34,151 nt of DNA from an uncultured Saprospiraceae bacterium (GTDB taxonomy: Bacteria > Bacteroidota > Bacteroidia > Chitinophagales > Saprospiraceae): assembly GCA_937918905.1 (NCBI GenBank), contig CAKZSH010000284.1:1-34151 (forward strand), given 5' to 3'. The notes below the pieces were generated by a model. That model saw nothing but the letters and a program-made list of their open reading frames with translations. It had not been told where the DNA came from and made no database searches. Positions 1-7,112 of the stretch are shown in pieces. Both the position numbers and the translations under genes were made by a program. Each line of letters begins with the position of its first letter. Position 1 is the first letter of the stretch.

Positions 1-51
1 CCATTAAATCATAATATCATTGACAAAAAAGGGGGTTTTCTCGACAAATGA
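1..51 (+). CDS. possible 3' end of a gene cut by the window edge
   Basis: Frame 1 of the plus strand is open from the first base to a TGA at 49-51 and would encode 16 residues ending GGFLDK. Both other plus frames stop within the first dozen bases. Too little is left to name a product. The support is positional: a plus-strand gene ending here would face the response regulator ending at 179, and the large inverted repeat at 72-179 would lie between two convergent genes, as at 5284-5356 and 21033-21142. The frame could equally be open by chance. Confidence 0.25.
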   Translation, partial: PLNHNIIDKKGGFLDK

Positions 52-71
52 GTTGTAGGAACTATGAATAT

Positions 72-179
72 ATTGTTAAATTGTTTCGCTTCGCTAATTG
101 TTTGATTGTTATCGAATAACGCCAATCACAATTATTCGATAACAATCAAACAATTAGCGAAGCGAAACAATTTAATAAT
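72..179. repeat. large inverted repeat, 48-bp arms, intergenic
   Basis: Left arm 72-119 and right arm 132-179 are complementary over 48 bp with one mismatch, around a 12-nt loop at 120-131. The outer end touches the first base of the stop codon of the response regulator (179-181, minus strand), so any transcript of that gene would run straight into the stem. The stem flanking the loop reads TCGAATAA / TTATTCGA. A transcription terminator or mRNA-end-protecting hairpin is the plain reading, although no long T tract follows. Confidence 0.9.
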
Positions 180-928
180 TATTTCAAATCAGACAATCGT
201 TTTAACAAGGCCTCTCTCTTTTTCGAAGATACTTCTACTTCTTTCCCATCATTCATTTCAACAATACCACCTTTTTTTGATTTGATAAATTTTCGGACTG
301 CATGCAAGTTGACAAGGTGTGATTTATGAATTCTAAAGAAGTCTTTTTCTAATAATAAATCTTCAAAATGCTTTAAAGTTTTTGTGATGAGATGAGAACT
401 TTTATCAGATAAAATAACGGTGGTATAATTGCTTTCTCCTTCACATCGAATGATTTCATCATAATTGACAAAGGTAAAACCATCTGCAGTTGTCAAGGCA
501 ATTTTTTCTATTTTTTGAGATTTGAGTAGTTCTTGAAGGAATTTAAATTTTTCAGGTTGGTGAGTGAAATTACGCAATTCTTTTACTTTGTCTACCGCTT
601 TAATTAGTGCGTCAATTTCGATGGGTTTTAAAATATAATCAATAGCCGCAAATTTAAATGCCTTTAATGCATACTCATCATAAGCAGTTGTGAAAATCAC
701 ATCAAATGCAAAGTCATTGTTATAATGTTTTAATAATTCAAAACCACTTTCTAAAGGCATTCTGATGTCTAAAAAAACAACATCAGGTTCTTCTAAGGCA
801 ATCAATTCTTTTGCCTCACTTACCGAAGCTGCTAAACCAATAATTTCCAATCCTTCACAATATTCTTCACATAAAGATTTGAGCATCCTACGGCTTCTAG
901 CTTCGTCATCAACTATAATACCTTTCAT
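179..928 (-). CDS. LytTR-family response regulator
   Basis: A 249-residue two-domain response regulator of the LytR/AlgR type. Residues 1-120 form a CheY-like receiver with the acidic pair in IIVDDEA near the N-terminus, the phospho-acceptor Asp54 in VFLDIRMP, a conserved Thr in IFTTAYDEY and Lys in ILKPIE. Residues about 145-245 form a LytTR DNA-binding domain (the FVNYDEIIRCEGESNYT segment, then FFRIHKSHLVNL). Such proteins usually work with a membrane histidine kinase of the LytS/YpdA type. No kinase lies on the upstream side, where the neighbour at 1250 is divergent, so its partner is outside this window or unlinked. Start ATG at 928; length is normal for the family. Function is secure at family level, target genes unknown. 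Confidence 0.93.
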   Translation of the reverse strand: MKGIIVDDEARSRRMLKSLCEEYCEGLEIIGLAASVSEAKELIALEEPDVVFLDIRMPLESGFELLKHYNNDFAFDVIFTTAYDEYALKAFKFAAIDYILKPIEIDALIKAVDKVKELRNFTHQPEKFKFLQELLKSQKIEKIALTTADGFTFVNYDEIIRCEGESNYTTVILSDKSSHLITKTLKHFEDLLLEKDFFRIHKSHLVNLHAVRKFIKSKKGGIVEMNDGKEVEVSSKKREALLKRLSDLK

Positions 929-1124
929 TTATTCTCGGGTGTTTGTTTTGTAAACTATATTTTTTGTTTTGAAAACCTGCGCTTTCAATCAGCGTAAATT
1001 ACTGAATGCCAATGACTTAATAAAAAAAAAAGTAAAGTTTCTTCCTACCTTTTTTTTCAAAAAATATACTTTCGAGAATAGAGGATATTCTTATCTTTAG
1101 AAAAATAAAATTTGTTGGAATTAG

Positions 1125-1234
1125 GTGTTAATGTGTATGTGTGTATAAGTGTATATGTTGTCGAATACTTGTGAGTTCTTTAATCAAAATATTTTCGATA
1201 ACATATACACTTATACACACATACACATTAACAC
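1125..1234. repeat. large inverted repeat in the divergent gap / 5' leader of the TRAP gene
   Basis: Arms 1125-1165 and 1194-1234 (41 bp, one mismatch) with a 28-nt loop. The arms are made of GTGTAT/GTATAAGT-like words. The right arm ends 15 nt before the ATG at 1250, so the hairpin would be inside the leader of that gene if transcription starts upstream of it. The gap 929-1249 separates divergent genes, so this element cannot be a simple terminator for either. The rest of the gap is AT-rich; I see only weak candidates for promoters, such as TATACTTTCG near 1065. Confidence 0.9.
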
Positions 1235-1249
1235 AACAAAAAAACATCC

Positions 1250-2359
1250 ATGAAACGAAAAGATTTTTTTAAAGGTGCTGCACTAGGAATTATTTCTCTT
1301 CCATTTGCTATAAAAACTTGTGGTGGTCAAAATGTTGCACAAGATACTTCGACCAATATTTCAGGAAAAAAATACAAATGGAAAATGGTTACGACATGGC
1401 CGCCTAATTTTCCAGTTCTAGGAGAAGGTTGTTCTTTGTTTGCAAAATGGGTGAAGGAAATGTCAGGTGGTAGAATGGAAATAAAAGTATATGGTGGAGG
1501 AGAGTTAGTACCAGCTTTGGAAGTATTCAATGCGGTGAGTAGTGGTGCTGCTGAATGTGGAAGTGGATGTGCATATTATTGGGCCGGTATCGAACCATCA
1601 GCACAATTTTTTGCATCAGTTCCATTTGGAATGAATGCACAACAGATGAATGCTTGGATCCTTAGTGGGGGAGGTTTAGAACTTTGGGAAGAGTTGTATG
1701 ATAAACATAATTTGATTCCTATGCCTGGTGGAAATACAGGTGTTCAAATGGGCGGATGGTTTCGAAGAGAGATCAATTCTATGGCGGATTTACAAGGGTT
1801 AAAAATGCGAATGCCGGGACTTGGAGGTAAAGTGTTGGCTAAGGCTGGCGGGAATCCTATTCTAATTGCAGGAGGAGAATTATATACGAGTTTAGAGCGT
1901 GGAGTCATTGATGCGACGGAGTGGATTGGGCCTTATCATGATTACATTATGGGGTTCCACCAAATTGCAGATTATTATTATTCTCCAGGGTGGCATGAGG
2001 CAGGGACGACGCTTGAAATGCTTTTTAACAAAGAAAAATTTAATGCATTGCCTGAAGATTTACAAGCGATCATGAGGGCAGCAGCAGCTCGATTAAATAT
2101 TTGGATGCTGTCAGAATTTGAAGCGAAAAATACACTTTACTTGAAGAAAATTTTAGCAGAGTCGAAGGTGCAGATTAGAGAGTTTCCTCAAGATGTTTTA
2201 AATCAATTAAAACAATATACTGACGAAGTGGTGGCGGAGGTGGTAGCTTCTGATGATTTTGCAAAGAAGGCTTATGAATCTTATAATAATTTTAGGAACG
2301 AGGCGGTGGAATGGTCGAAGTTGACGGAAAAGGTTTTTTATAATAAAATTCAAATGTAG
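1250..2359 (+). CDS. TRAP-type C4-dicarboxylate/keto-acid transporter substrate-binding protein (DctP/TakP-like)
   Basis: A 369-residue solute-binding protein of the TRAP family. The mature part starts near residue 40 (KYKWKMVTTWPP), followed by typical DctP/TakP segments: FAKWVKEMSGGRMEIKVYGGGELVP, the ligand-contacting stretch around MPGGNTGVQMGGWFRREI, and MRMPGLGGKVLAKAGGNPILIAGGELYTSLERGVIDATEWIGPYHD, which carries the Arg, Glu and Trp positions that bind the carboxylate ligand in this family. The N-terminus (MKRKDFFKGAALG, hydrophobic stretch, then KTCGG) resembles a Tat signal with RK in place of RR; Cys24 might be a lipid anchor, though the preceding residues are a poor lipobox. No DctQ or DctM membrane subunit lies nearby, so it is an orphan here. 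Substrate not predictable beyond a small organic acid. Confidence 0.9.
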   Translation: MKRKDFFKGAALGIISLPFAIKTCGGQNVAQDTSTNISGKKYKWKMVTTWPPNFPVLGEGCSLFAKWVKEMSGGRMEIKVYGGGELVPALEVFNAVSSGAAECGSGCAYYWAGIEPSAQFFASVPFGMNAQQMNAWILSGGGLELWEELYDKHNLIPMPGGNTGVQMGGWFRREINSMADLQGLKMRMPGLGGKVLAKAGGNPILIAGGELYTSLERGVIDATEWIGPYHDYIMGFHQIADYYYSPGWHEAGTTLEMLFNKEKFNALPEDLQAIMRAAAARLNIWMLSEFEAKNTLYLKKILAESKVQIREFPQDVLNQLKQYTDEVVAEVVASDDFAKKAYESYNNFRNEAVEWSKLTEKVFYNKIQM

Positions 2360-2362
2360 GGT

Positions 2363-2448
2363 TTTACCACGGAGGCATGGAGAAGGGACACGGAGGGTTA
2401 GAGGTACTCTTTGTTCTCCGTGTCTCCTCTCCATGCCTCCGTGGTAAA
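2363..2448. repeat. inverted repeat between TRAP gene and L,D-transpeptidase
   Basis: The outer 21 bp (2363-2383 with 2428-2448) are perfectly complementary. The inner 22 bp per side match at 13 positions, and the palindrome closes without a loop on GTAC at 2404-2407. The arms are G-rich on one strand (words like CACGGAGG, ATGGAGA), unlike the AT-rich surroundings. It starts 3 nt after the upstream stop codon and ends 14 nt before the next ATG. Confidence 0.88.
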
Positions 2449-2462
2449 TCAAAAAAAACGCT

Positions 2463-3263
2463 ATGAAAAAACATCACATTTTACTATTCACAACATTTGT
2501 AATTATATTGTTTTCAATCAATCATTTCTTTTTGAAAAATAATACATCCAATTTAGAACACATCAGTTTAGCATCATGGAGGGAAACAACCCCAAGCTCT
2601 TTTCGAAAACAACAAATGCAATTCGAAAGAGTCAGAGATGCCTATGCTCAAAAGGAAATTTTCCTCAAGAAATTACTCATTTCAAAAGGAATCCACTCAT
2701 TCGATTATGAGATATTTTTAAGAGCTTTTAAAAAAGAAGAAGAATTAGAAGTGTGGATAAAAACTAAAAATACTACTCAATATCAATTGCTAACAGCCTA
2801 TCCCTTTTGTAAAAACTCTGGCGCACTTGGCCCCAAGAGAATTGAAGGTGACGGACAAATTCCAGAAGGGTTTTATCGTATCAGTCATTTTAATCCAAAG
2901 AGTAGTTTTTTACTTTCTTTAAAAGTTAATTATCCAAATGAATCTGATAAAATTCTAAGTGATCCTTCCAGGCCTGGCGATGATATTTATTTACATGGTG
3001 GCTGCCAAACGATAGGTTGTATTCCCATTACAAATGATAAAGTTCAGGAGTTGTATCTGTTAGCAATTGAAGGGCACGAGGCAGGGAAAAGTATTCCAAT
3101 TCATATTTTCCCAACAAAACATTTCCAAGATATTTTATTGGAAGGAAACGCTCATTATTCTTTTTGGAAAAACTTAAAAATAGGATTTGATTTTTTTGAA
3201 AAAAATAAAAAACTGCCAGTAATCCATGTGAATGTTGAAGGTGAATATATTTTTACATCATAA
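2463..3263 (+). CDS. L,D-transpeptidase family protein (YkuD domain, YafK-like)
   Basis: A 266-residue protein with an N-terminal hydrophobic segment (residues 6-24) that works as a signal sequence or anchor, placing the enzyme in the periplasm. The YkuD catalytic block is visible as YLHGGCQTIGCIPIT, with His178 and the nucleophilic Cys186 in the TxGC form. The preceding stretch (IEGDGQIPEGFYRISHFNP) is the usual lead-in of the YafK/ErfK group. Members either cross-link peptidoglycan peptides 3-3 or attach/release proteins on the wall; YafK-type enzymes act on anchored proteins, so the precise reaction stays open. ATG at 2463 follows an A-rich leader. It ends at a bidirectional terminator shared with the convergent DUF922 gene. 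Confidence 0.88.
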   Translation: MKKHHILLFTTFVIILFSINHFFLKNNTSNLEHISLASWRETTPSSFRKQQMQFERVRDAYAQKEIFLKKLLISKGIHSFDYEIFLRAFKKEEELEVWIKTKNTTQYQLLTAYPFCKNSGALGPKRIEGDGQIPEGFYRISHFNPKSSFLLSLKVNYPNESDKILSDPSRPGDDIYLHGGCQTIGCIPITNDKVQELYLLAIEGHEAGKSIPIHIFPTKHFQDILLEGNAHYSFWKNLKIGFDFFEKNKKLPVIHVNVEGEYIFTS

Positions 3264-3300
3264 AAAAAGCGTCTACAGAAATTTCCATAGACGCTTTTTT
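3263..3300. terminator. bidirectional terminator between convergent genes
   Basis: Stem 3263-3275 with 3288-3300 (13 bp perfect, GCGTCTA core, A run on one side and T run on the other) and a 12-nt loop. The left arm begins at the last base of the upstream stop codon and the right arm ends 21 nt before the stop of the opposing gene. A/T tracts on both sides let it work in both directions. Confidence 0.9.
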
Positions 3301-3321
3301 CTAAAAATAAATACTATAACA

Positions 3322-3858
3322 TTACTCTTTCAAAAGAGATAATTCCATATTTATTTTATAAAACCATTCATCTTGTTGTTCTTTGTCCAAACTATGCCGA
3401 GTCATTAGGTCGAATGCTTTTTGTTCCGATCTCCAATTATCAAGATAAGAACTCACAAAGGTTTCGAATTCTGCTTCCTCACCACAAAGGAATTTTCTTT
3501 CTTTTAAAGATTTTCTTAATCGTCTAGCAGCCAATTCTGTAATGTCAAAATGAATTTGCTCATGCGAAAGATGATGTTCAGTACGCGCCTCATCTTTAAC
3601 CCAAGATTCATCTTTTTCAAAATAGGCTTGAATCTTAAAAGTAATTTCTCCGTCCTTACAACCTTTGTAATGAACGATGCCTGAAGAGGTTAATGCAGAA
3701 ATAGATTGGTAATCAAAACGTGGTTGTCCTTTAAAATCATTCCAATCCAATTTATAATTAGGACTCCAATAAATCACTTCATTAGAATCAGCACTAGTGC
3801 CTAGCACTAACATAAAAAGCCCAAGTAGCAGGTGAATGCCAAGTTTTTTCTTTTTCAT
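3322..3858 (-). CDS. DUF922-type secreted putative metallopeptidase
   Basis: A 178-residue protein with a signal peptide (MKKKKLG then a hydrophobic stretch to about residue 22). The mature part begins with the W-x-P...L.W.DF.G pattern of the DUF922 family, and residues 99-103 read HEQIH followed by FD, an HExxH zinc-binding motif typical of zincin-type peptidases. Two cysteines at 67 and 124 could form a disulfide. DUF922 proteins are annotated as putative peptidases with no established substrate, so the function is by motif only. Convergent with the L,D-transpeptidase and sharing its terminator. ATG at 3858. Confidence 0.8.
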   Translation of the reverse strand: MKKKKLGIHLLLGLFMLVLGTSADSNEVIYWSPNYKLDWNDFKGQPRFDYQSISALTSSGIVHYKGCKDGEITFKIQAYFEKDESWVKDEARTEHHLSHEQIHFDITELAARRLRKSLKERKFLCGEEAEFETFVSSYLDNWRSEQKAFDLMTRHSLDKEQQDEWFYKINMELSLLKE

Positions 3859-4011
3859 AAGGAGATTATTTTTAGAAATGAATGGGAGATCATTTCCGAT
3901 TTTTTAAATTGTTCATTTGATATTTTTTGGTTTGTTTATTTGGTTTTAGTTAACTGGGGTTGAAAGTAAGTATTCACCTGTGTGCGATTGGGGAGAACGT
4001 GTGGTAAATTG

Positions 4012-4335
4012 TTACAATTCAATTGATGGATTCCATAGATGTTTTTTGAAATCCTGAACGGTATTATCTTTTACGATGACTCCTTCATTTTCAAGTAATT
4101 GTTGCATCATTGTTGGGCTAGGAAAATGGTTTCTGCCGCTGAGTTCACCTTTACGATTAACTACTCGGTGAGCAGGAACATTCCCTTCTGTAAAACTTTT
4201 ATTGAGTGCCCATCCCACCATTCTTGCCGAACCTAAATCAAGATAATTGGCAATCGCACCATAAGTACTAATGCGACCAAATGGTATTAGACGAGTAACT
4301 TCATAAACGTCTTCTAAATAATTTCTTTTTTTCAT
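4012..4335 (-). CDS. alkyltransferase-like protein (MGMT DNA-binding domain, no active cysteine)
   Basis: A 107-residue protein equal to the DNA-binding C-terminal domain of O6-alkylguanine-DNA alkyltransferase. The helix-turn-helix part is clear (RLIPFGRISTYGAIANYLDLGSARMVGWAL), with the RMVGWAL recognition helix. The active-site motif, PCHRV in true alkyltransferases, is PAHRV at residues 54-58: the acceptor Cys is Ala55. Known ATL proteins carry Trp or Ala there, bind alkylated guanine without repairing it, and hand the lesion to nucleotide-excision repair. The N-terminal MGMT domain is absent, as in other ATLs. ATG at 4335. Confidence 0.88.
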   Translation of the reverse strand: MKKRNYLEDVYEVTRLIPFGRISTYGAIANYLDLGSARMVGWALNKSFTEGNVPAHRVVNRKGELSGRNHFPSPTMMQQLLENEGVIVKDNTVQDFKKHLWNPSIEL

Positions 4336-4395
4336 AATTTTAATGTGCTAGAGTCTTTTAAAAAAATTCAATGATAAGTATTTTTTAAAAATAAT

Positions 4396-4403
4396 TACTT
4401 TTG
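4396..4403 (+). promoter_or_regulatory. Bacteroidota -7 box (TACTTTTG) upstream of the TrpF-like gene
   Basis: The octamer fits TAnnTTTG exactly and is followed by GCCACAC, a typical start-site context in this phylum. Transcription from here would give the TrpF-like gene at 4634 a leader of over 200 nt. I see no clear -33 TTTG. The stretch 4336-4633 also holds the direct repeat GATAAGTATTTTTTA at 4373-4387 and 4603-4617. Confidence 0.5.
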
Positions 4404-4413
4404 CCACACTTTT

Positions 4414-4500
4414 ATGAAAAAAATTGACCTTGAAAAAGGGGTAGTTGAAAAAATTGTTTTATTCGGTAGGTTTTCGAGTCATTTCGAAATTAATGCATGA
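4414..4500 (+). other. possible 28-codon leader ORF or gene remnant
   Basis: ATG at 4414 opens 28 codons (begins MKKIDLEKGVVEK) to a TGA at 4498-4500. It sits only 10 nt after the -7 box at 4396-4403, so the mRNA would be nearly leaderless. I do not recognise the peptide. It lies between two copies of a 15-nt direct repeat and upstream of the TrpF-like gene. It could be a short leader peptide, a decayed gene or a chance frame. Confidence 0.15.
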
Positions 4501-4633
4501 TAACAATATCAAATATTATTCCTTTTGTATCAAATTTTGAATTTGATTATGATGACTTAACGAAAGTTTGAATGGATTCTATATATCAGAATAATACTTT
4601 AAGATAAGTATTTTTTACAAAATCATCAATAAA

Positions 4634-5284
4634 ATGTTGAAAACCAACGTAAAGGCGAGCAATATCACCAATTTGACGGATGCAAGATATTTTGCAGCTT
4701 GGGAAGTTAAATGGTTAGGATTTGATTTTCAGGAAGGTTCTGAAAATTATATATCACCTCCAACCATGAAAGCGATCAAAGAATGGGTAGAAGGAGTAAA
4801 GTTCGTAGGCGAATTTCCATTTACGACTGCTGAAGATATGAATGCTGCTGTAGCAGCATTAGAATTGGATGCAATACAAGTGGGGATGTTTACCGAAGTA
4901 GAAGTTTTAGAAAAAATAAGTGAAGTTACAGTCATTAAAGAAGTTGTGATTTCTCCAGATGTTGATGAAGCTAGTTTGGAAAACCATCTTCAACTTTATG
5001 CCCCTCACGTTGAGTATTTTTTATTCTCTTTTGAAAAAAGTGGAACGACTTGGGAAATGATGAAAAATGGAAAAAGCCAAATTTCCATTGCTGTGTTGGG
5101 AAAGATTTGTAATCAATATAAAATTATTTTAAGTATTGATCTTTCTCCAGATGCTTTGGAAGAAATTCTAGCGATTCCAAATTTGCATGGCTTGAATGTA
5201 AAAGGAGGAGAGGAGGAAAAAGTAGGCGTAAAATCTTTTGATGAGTTGGATGAGATTTTTGAGGCGCTGGAAATCTTAGTTTAG
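4634..5284 (+). CDS. TrpF-like (phosphoribosylanthranilate isomerase fold) protein lacking catalytic residues
   Basis: A 216-residue protein aligning by eye with TrpF over its whole length. The start KASNITNLTDARYFAAWEVKWLGFDF matches the K-I-C-G-I-T-n-x-x-D-A...LGF opening; VKFVGEFP matches the second strand; and LHGLNVKGGEEEKVGVKSFDELDEIF matches the C-terminal phosphate-binding end. TrpF uses a Cys general base in KxCG and an Asp general acid in the LLD segment. Here the first motif is KASN (Ser9 for Cys, Asn for Gly) and the second reads FLFSFE without Asp. The GGTG phosphate loop is also not intact. It is therefore unlikely to isomerise phosphoribosylanthranilate. No other trp gene is nearby. 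Ligand and role unknown. Confidence 0.72.
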   Translation: MLKTNVKASNITNLTDARYFAAWEVKWLGFDFQEGSENYISPPTMKAIKEWVEGVKFVGEFPFTTAEDMNAAVAALELDAIQVGMFTEVEVLEKISEVTVIKEVVISPDVDEASLENHLQLYAPHVEYFLFSFEKSGTTWEMMKNGKSQISIAVLGKICNQYKIILSIDLSPDALEEILAIPNLHGLNVKGGEEEKVGVKSFDELDEIFEALEILV

Positions 5285-5356
5285 AATAGTGAATTAGTTG
5301 ATTAGTTAATCGGATAGCCAGATCAACTAATCAACTAATCAACTAATTCACTATTC
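5284..5356. repeat. inverted repeat between convergent genes, ATTAGTTG words
   Basis: Arms 5284-5307 and 5333-5356 (24 bp perfect) with a 25-nt loop. The arms are tandem copies of GATTAGTT; the right side has one extra copy of the 8-nt unit compared with the left. The left arm begins on the last base of the TrpF-like stop codon and the right arm ends 6 nt before the stop codon of the opposing YqeY gene, so the element fills the gap between the convergent genes. Confidence 0.9.
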
Positions 5357-5362
5357 GACTAT

Positions 5363-5809
5363 TTATCCTAACAATGCTTTTACAATTCCAGAAATGGTCT
5401 TGCCATCTGCTTTTCCAGCCAATTGCTTCGAAGCCATCCCCATAACTTTTCCCATATCTTTCATTGATGAAGCACCTGTCTGTTCGATGATGCCTTTGAT
5501 AAAAGTTTCCAATTCCGCAGCATCCATTTGCTTTGGTAAATATTTTGTTAGAATTCCAATTTCTTCTCTTTCCGTTACTGCTAAATCCTCACGACCTTGC
5601 TTTTCGAAAATATCCAAAGAATCCTTCCGTTGTTTTACTAATTTTTGAACCAACTTGATTTCTCCTGCTTCATCCAATTCAGTACCACTTCCATCTGTCT
5701 TTTGCATTTGAATAGCTGTTTTGATTGCTCTCAAACTACGAAGTGCAGTTTTATCTTTAGCTTTCATTGCTGCTTTGAGGTCGTCCATAATCTTTGATTC
5801 TAAACTCAT
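5363..5809 (-). CDS. GatB/YqeY domain protein
   Basis: A 148-residue YqeY family protein, consisting of the tRNA-binding tail domain found at the end of GatB in the amidotransferase that makes Gln-tRNA(Gln)/Asn-tRNA(Asn). It starts MSLESKIMDDLKAAMKAKDK, continues with ALRSLRAIKTAIQ, and ends with the typical KGIIEQTGASSMKDMGKVMG...ADGKTISGIVKALLG. The frame stays open further upstream to a TTG at 5926, but the ATG at 5809 matches the family start and follows an A-rich leader, so I use it; the extra 39 codons cover a low-complexity repeat. The standalone protein is thought to act on tRNA charging or quality control, not established in detail. Confidence 0.9.
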   Translation of the reverse strand: MSLESKIMDDLKAAMKAKDKTALRSLRAIKTAIQMQKTDGSGTELDEAGEIKLVQKLVKQRKDSLDIFEKQGREDLAVTEREEIGILTKYLPKQMDAAELETFIKGIIEQTGASSMKDMGKVMGMASKQLAGKADGKTISGIVKALLG

Positions 5810-5851
5810 TTTTATGTTTTTTAATTTATAAAATATATACTCTAACGTGAT

Positions 5852-5904
5852 GTTGTTATTTGTCAAATAATTTTGAAATGACTCAATAACCAATAACTTA
5901 ATAA
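5852..5904. repeat. AATAAC-word repeat upstream of YqeY
   Basis: GTTGTTATT at 5852-5860 faces ACTCAATAACCAATAAC and AATAACTTAATAAC-like words at 5881-5904. The 13-mer GTTATTTGTCAAA (5855-5867) occurs again at 14063-14075, beside the same ACTCAATAACCAATAAC wording, so both places carry related elements. Complementarity here is short and imperfect. Confidence 0.55.
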
Positions 5905-5926
5905 CATTTTTCGAAAAAAAGTTCAA

Positions 5927-6715
5927 TTACTGTTGTGCCTCTTCGACCCAATTAGAAAGTCTGACAAAATCCTCTACCGAAAGTCTTTCAGGTCGTAGGG
6001 TGAAAATTTCATTTTGTAAAAATTCATTTTCAGCCTCATTATTTTTATTGAAAAACATTTTCATGGTATTCCGTAACATTTTTCTTCTTTGGCTAAATGC
6101 TTGTTTCACCACTCTTTTAAAAAGTTTCGGATCACAACCCAAATCTAAGTTTTCTTTTCGAACCAATTGAATCACACCTGACTGAACTTTTGGTGGAGGA
6201 TCAAAATTCATTCGATCTACAGTAAACAAATATTTCCCTTCATAAAATGCTTGAGCCAAAACACTAATCACTCCATAAGTTTTTGAACCGGGTGGAGCAA
6301 CAATTCTTTCTGCGACTTCTTTTTGAAACATCCCAACCATCTCAGGAATCAATTCTTTATTTTCCAACATTTTAAAAATAATCTGCGAAGAAATATTGTA
6401 AGGAAAATTTCCAATCAATCCAAATGCTTCACCATCAAACATTTCTTTCAAATCAGATTTTAAAAAATCTTCTCCAATAATTTTTCCTTCCAAGGCGATG
6501 AAATTTTTATTCAAATAACTCACCATATCTCGATCAGCTTCCACTACTTTTAGATTGAAATCTCTCTGTAAAAGATATTTAGTCAACATACCTTTCCCCG
6601 GCCCTATTTCCAAAACATTATCATACAAGTCTGTCAATTGCAAACCATGTGCAATTTCTTCCGTGATAATTTCACTATTTAAAAAATGTTGACCGAATGA
6701 TTTTTTTGCTTTCAC
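5927..6715 (-). CDS. rsmA: 16S rRNA (adenine(1518)-N(6)/adenine(1519)-N(6))-dimethyltransferase
   Basis: KsgA/RsmA dimethylates two adjacent adenines in the 3'-terminal hairpin of 16S rRNA late in 30S assembly. The 262-residue protein has the family opening KAKKSFGQHFLN, the SAM-binding motif VLEIGPGKGMLT (residues 34-45), the acidic VVEADRDM strand, and the catalytic NFPYNIS motif at 103-109 (usually NLPYNIS). The C-terminal part carries FDPPPKVQSGVI and FSQRRKMLRN. The start is GTG at 6715: an in-frame TAA lies five codons upstream and the only codons between are AAA, TCC, ATC and ATT, so GTG is the sole canonical start. It precedes the YqeY gene on the same strand. Confidence 0.96.
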   Translation of the reverse strand: MKAKKSFGQHFLNSEIITEEIAHGLQLTDLYDNVLEIGPGKGMLTKYLLQRDFNLKVVEADRDMVSYLNKNFIALEGKIIGEDFLKSDLKEMFDGEAFGLIGNFPYNISSQIIFKMLENKELIPEMVGMFQKEVAERIVAPPGSKTYGVISVLAQAFYEGKYLFTVDRMNFDPPPKVQSGVIQLVRKENLDLGCDPKLFKRVVKQAFSQRRKMLRNTMKMFFNKNNEAENEFLQNEIFTLRPERLSVEDFVRLSNWVEEAQQ

Positions 6716-6738
6716 AATGATGGATTTTTATGAGTTTT

Positions 6739-6808
6739 GAGATTGTGGATATTGGGTATTGAGACTCGTCAGTTTTCGATTTTCTCAATGCCCAATACTC
6801 ATAACCTC
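6739..6808. repeat. inverted repeat between divergent ksgA and leucyl aminopeptidase
   Basis: Arms 6739-6764 and 6783-6808 (26 bp, about five mismatches) with an 18-nt loop. The arms are made of TATTGGGTATTGAG words. It lies about 24 nt upstream of the ksgA start, between two divergent genes, so it is not a terminator of either. The rest of the 6716-7112 gap is AT-rich, with a -7-like box at 6926-6933 and no ORF of note. Confidence 0.75.
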
Positions 6809-6925
6809 AATACCCAACTATTACTTTTTTTAGCCACTTAAATTTTTGATTTTCAAGGAAAAAACCAATTTATTATCGTAAACAAACAAGCGTTTCTTCA
6901 AAACAGAATTATCGTTTAAATTCTT

Positions 6926-6933
6926 TATATTTG
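6926..6933 (+). promoter_or_regulatory. -7 box TATATTTG upstream of leucyl aminopeptidase
   Basis: Exact match to TAnnTTTG, followed by CCGAATT. It would give the gene at 7113 a leader of roughly 170 nt. No clear -33 element. A second, closer promoter cannot be excluded. Confidence 0.4.
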
Positions 6934-7112
6934 CCGAATTATTGTTTGAAACACACTTACAAAACCGAAAACTACGGTTAGATTATCAAAATGAAGTGAT
7001 GTTTGGTTTTTTAGCAGAATTTTTTTTTTCTAAAATGAAAAATAACTGAATACCATAAAACATTTATTTCATCTAATAATCTTTCTACTTTTTTCGAAAT
7101 ATAAGAACCTCG

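Noticed and set aside
72-179. Insertion sequence or MITE with target duplication
   Set aside because: No transposase, no consistent terminal bases across loci and no clear flanking duplication; arm sequences differ at each locus.
5810-5926. N-terminal extension of YqeY from a TTG at 5926
   Set aside because: It has no family similarity, uses a rare start and runs through the AATAAC-word repeat; ATG 5809 matches the family start.
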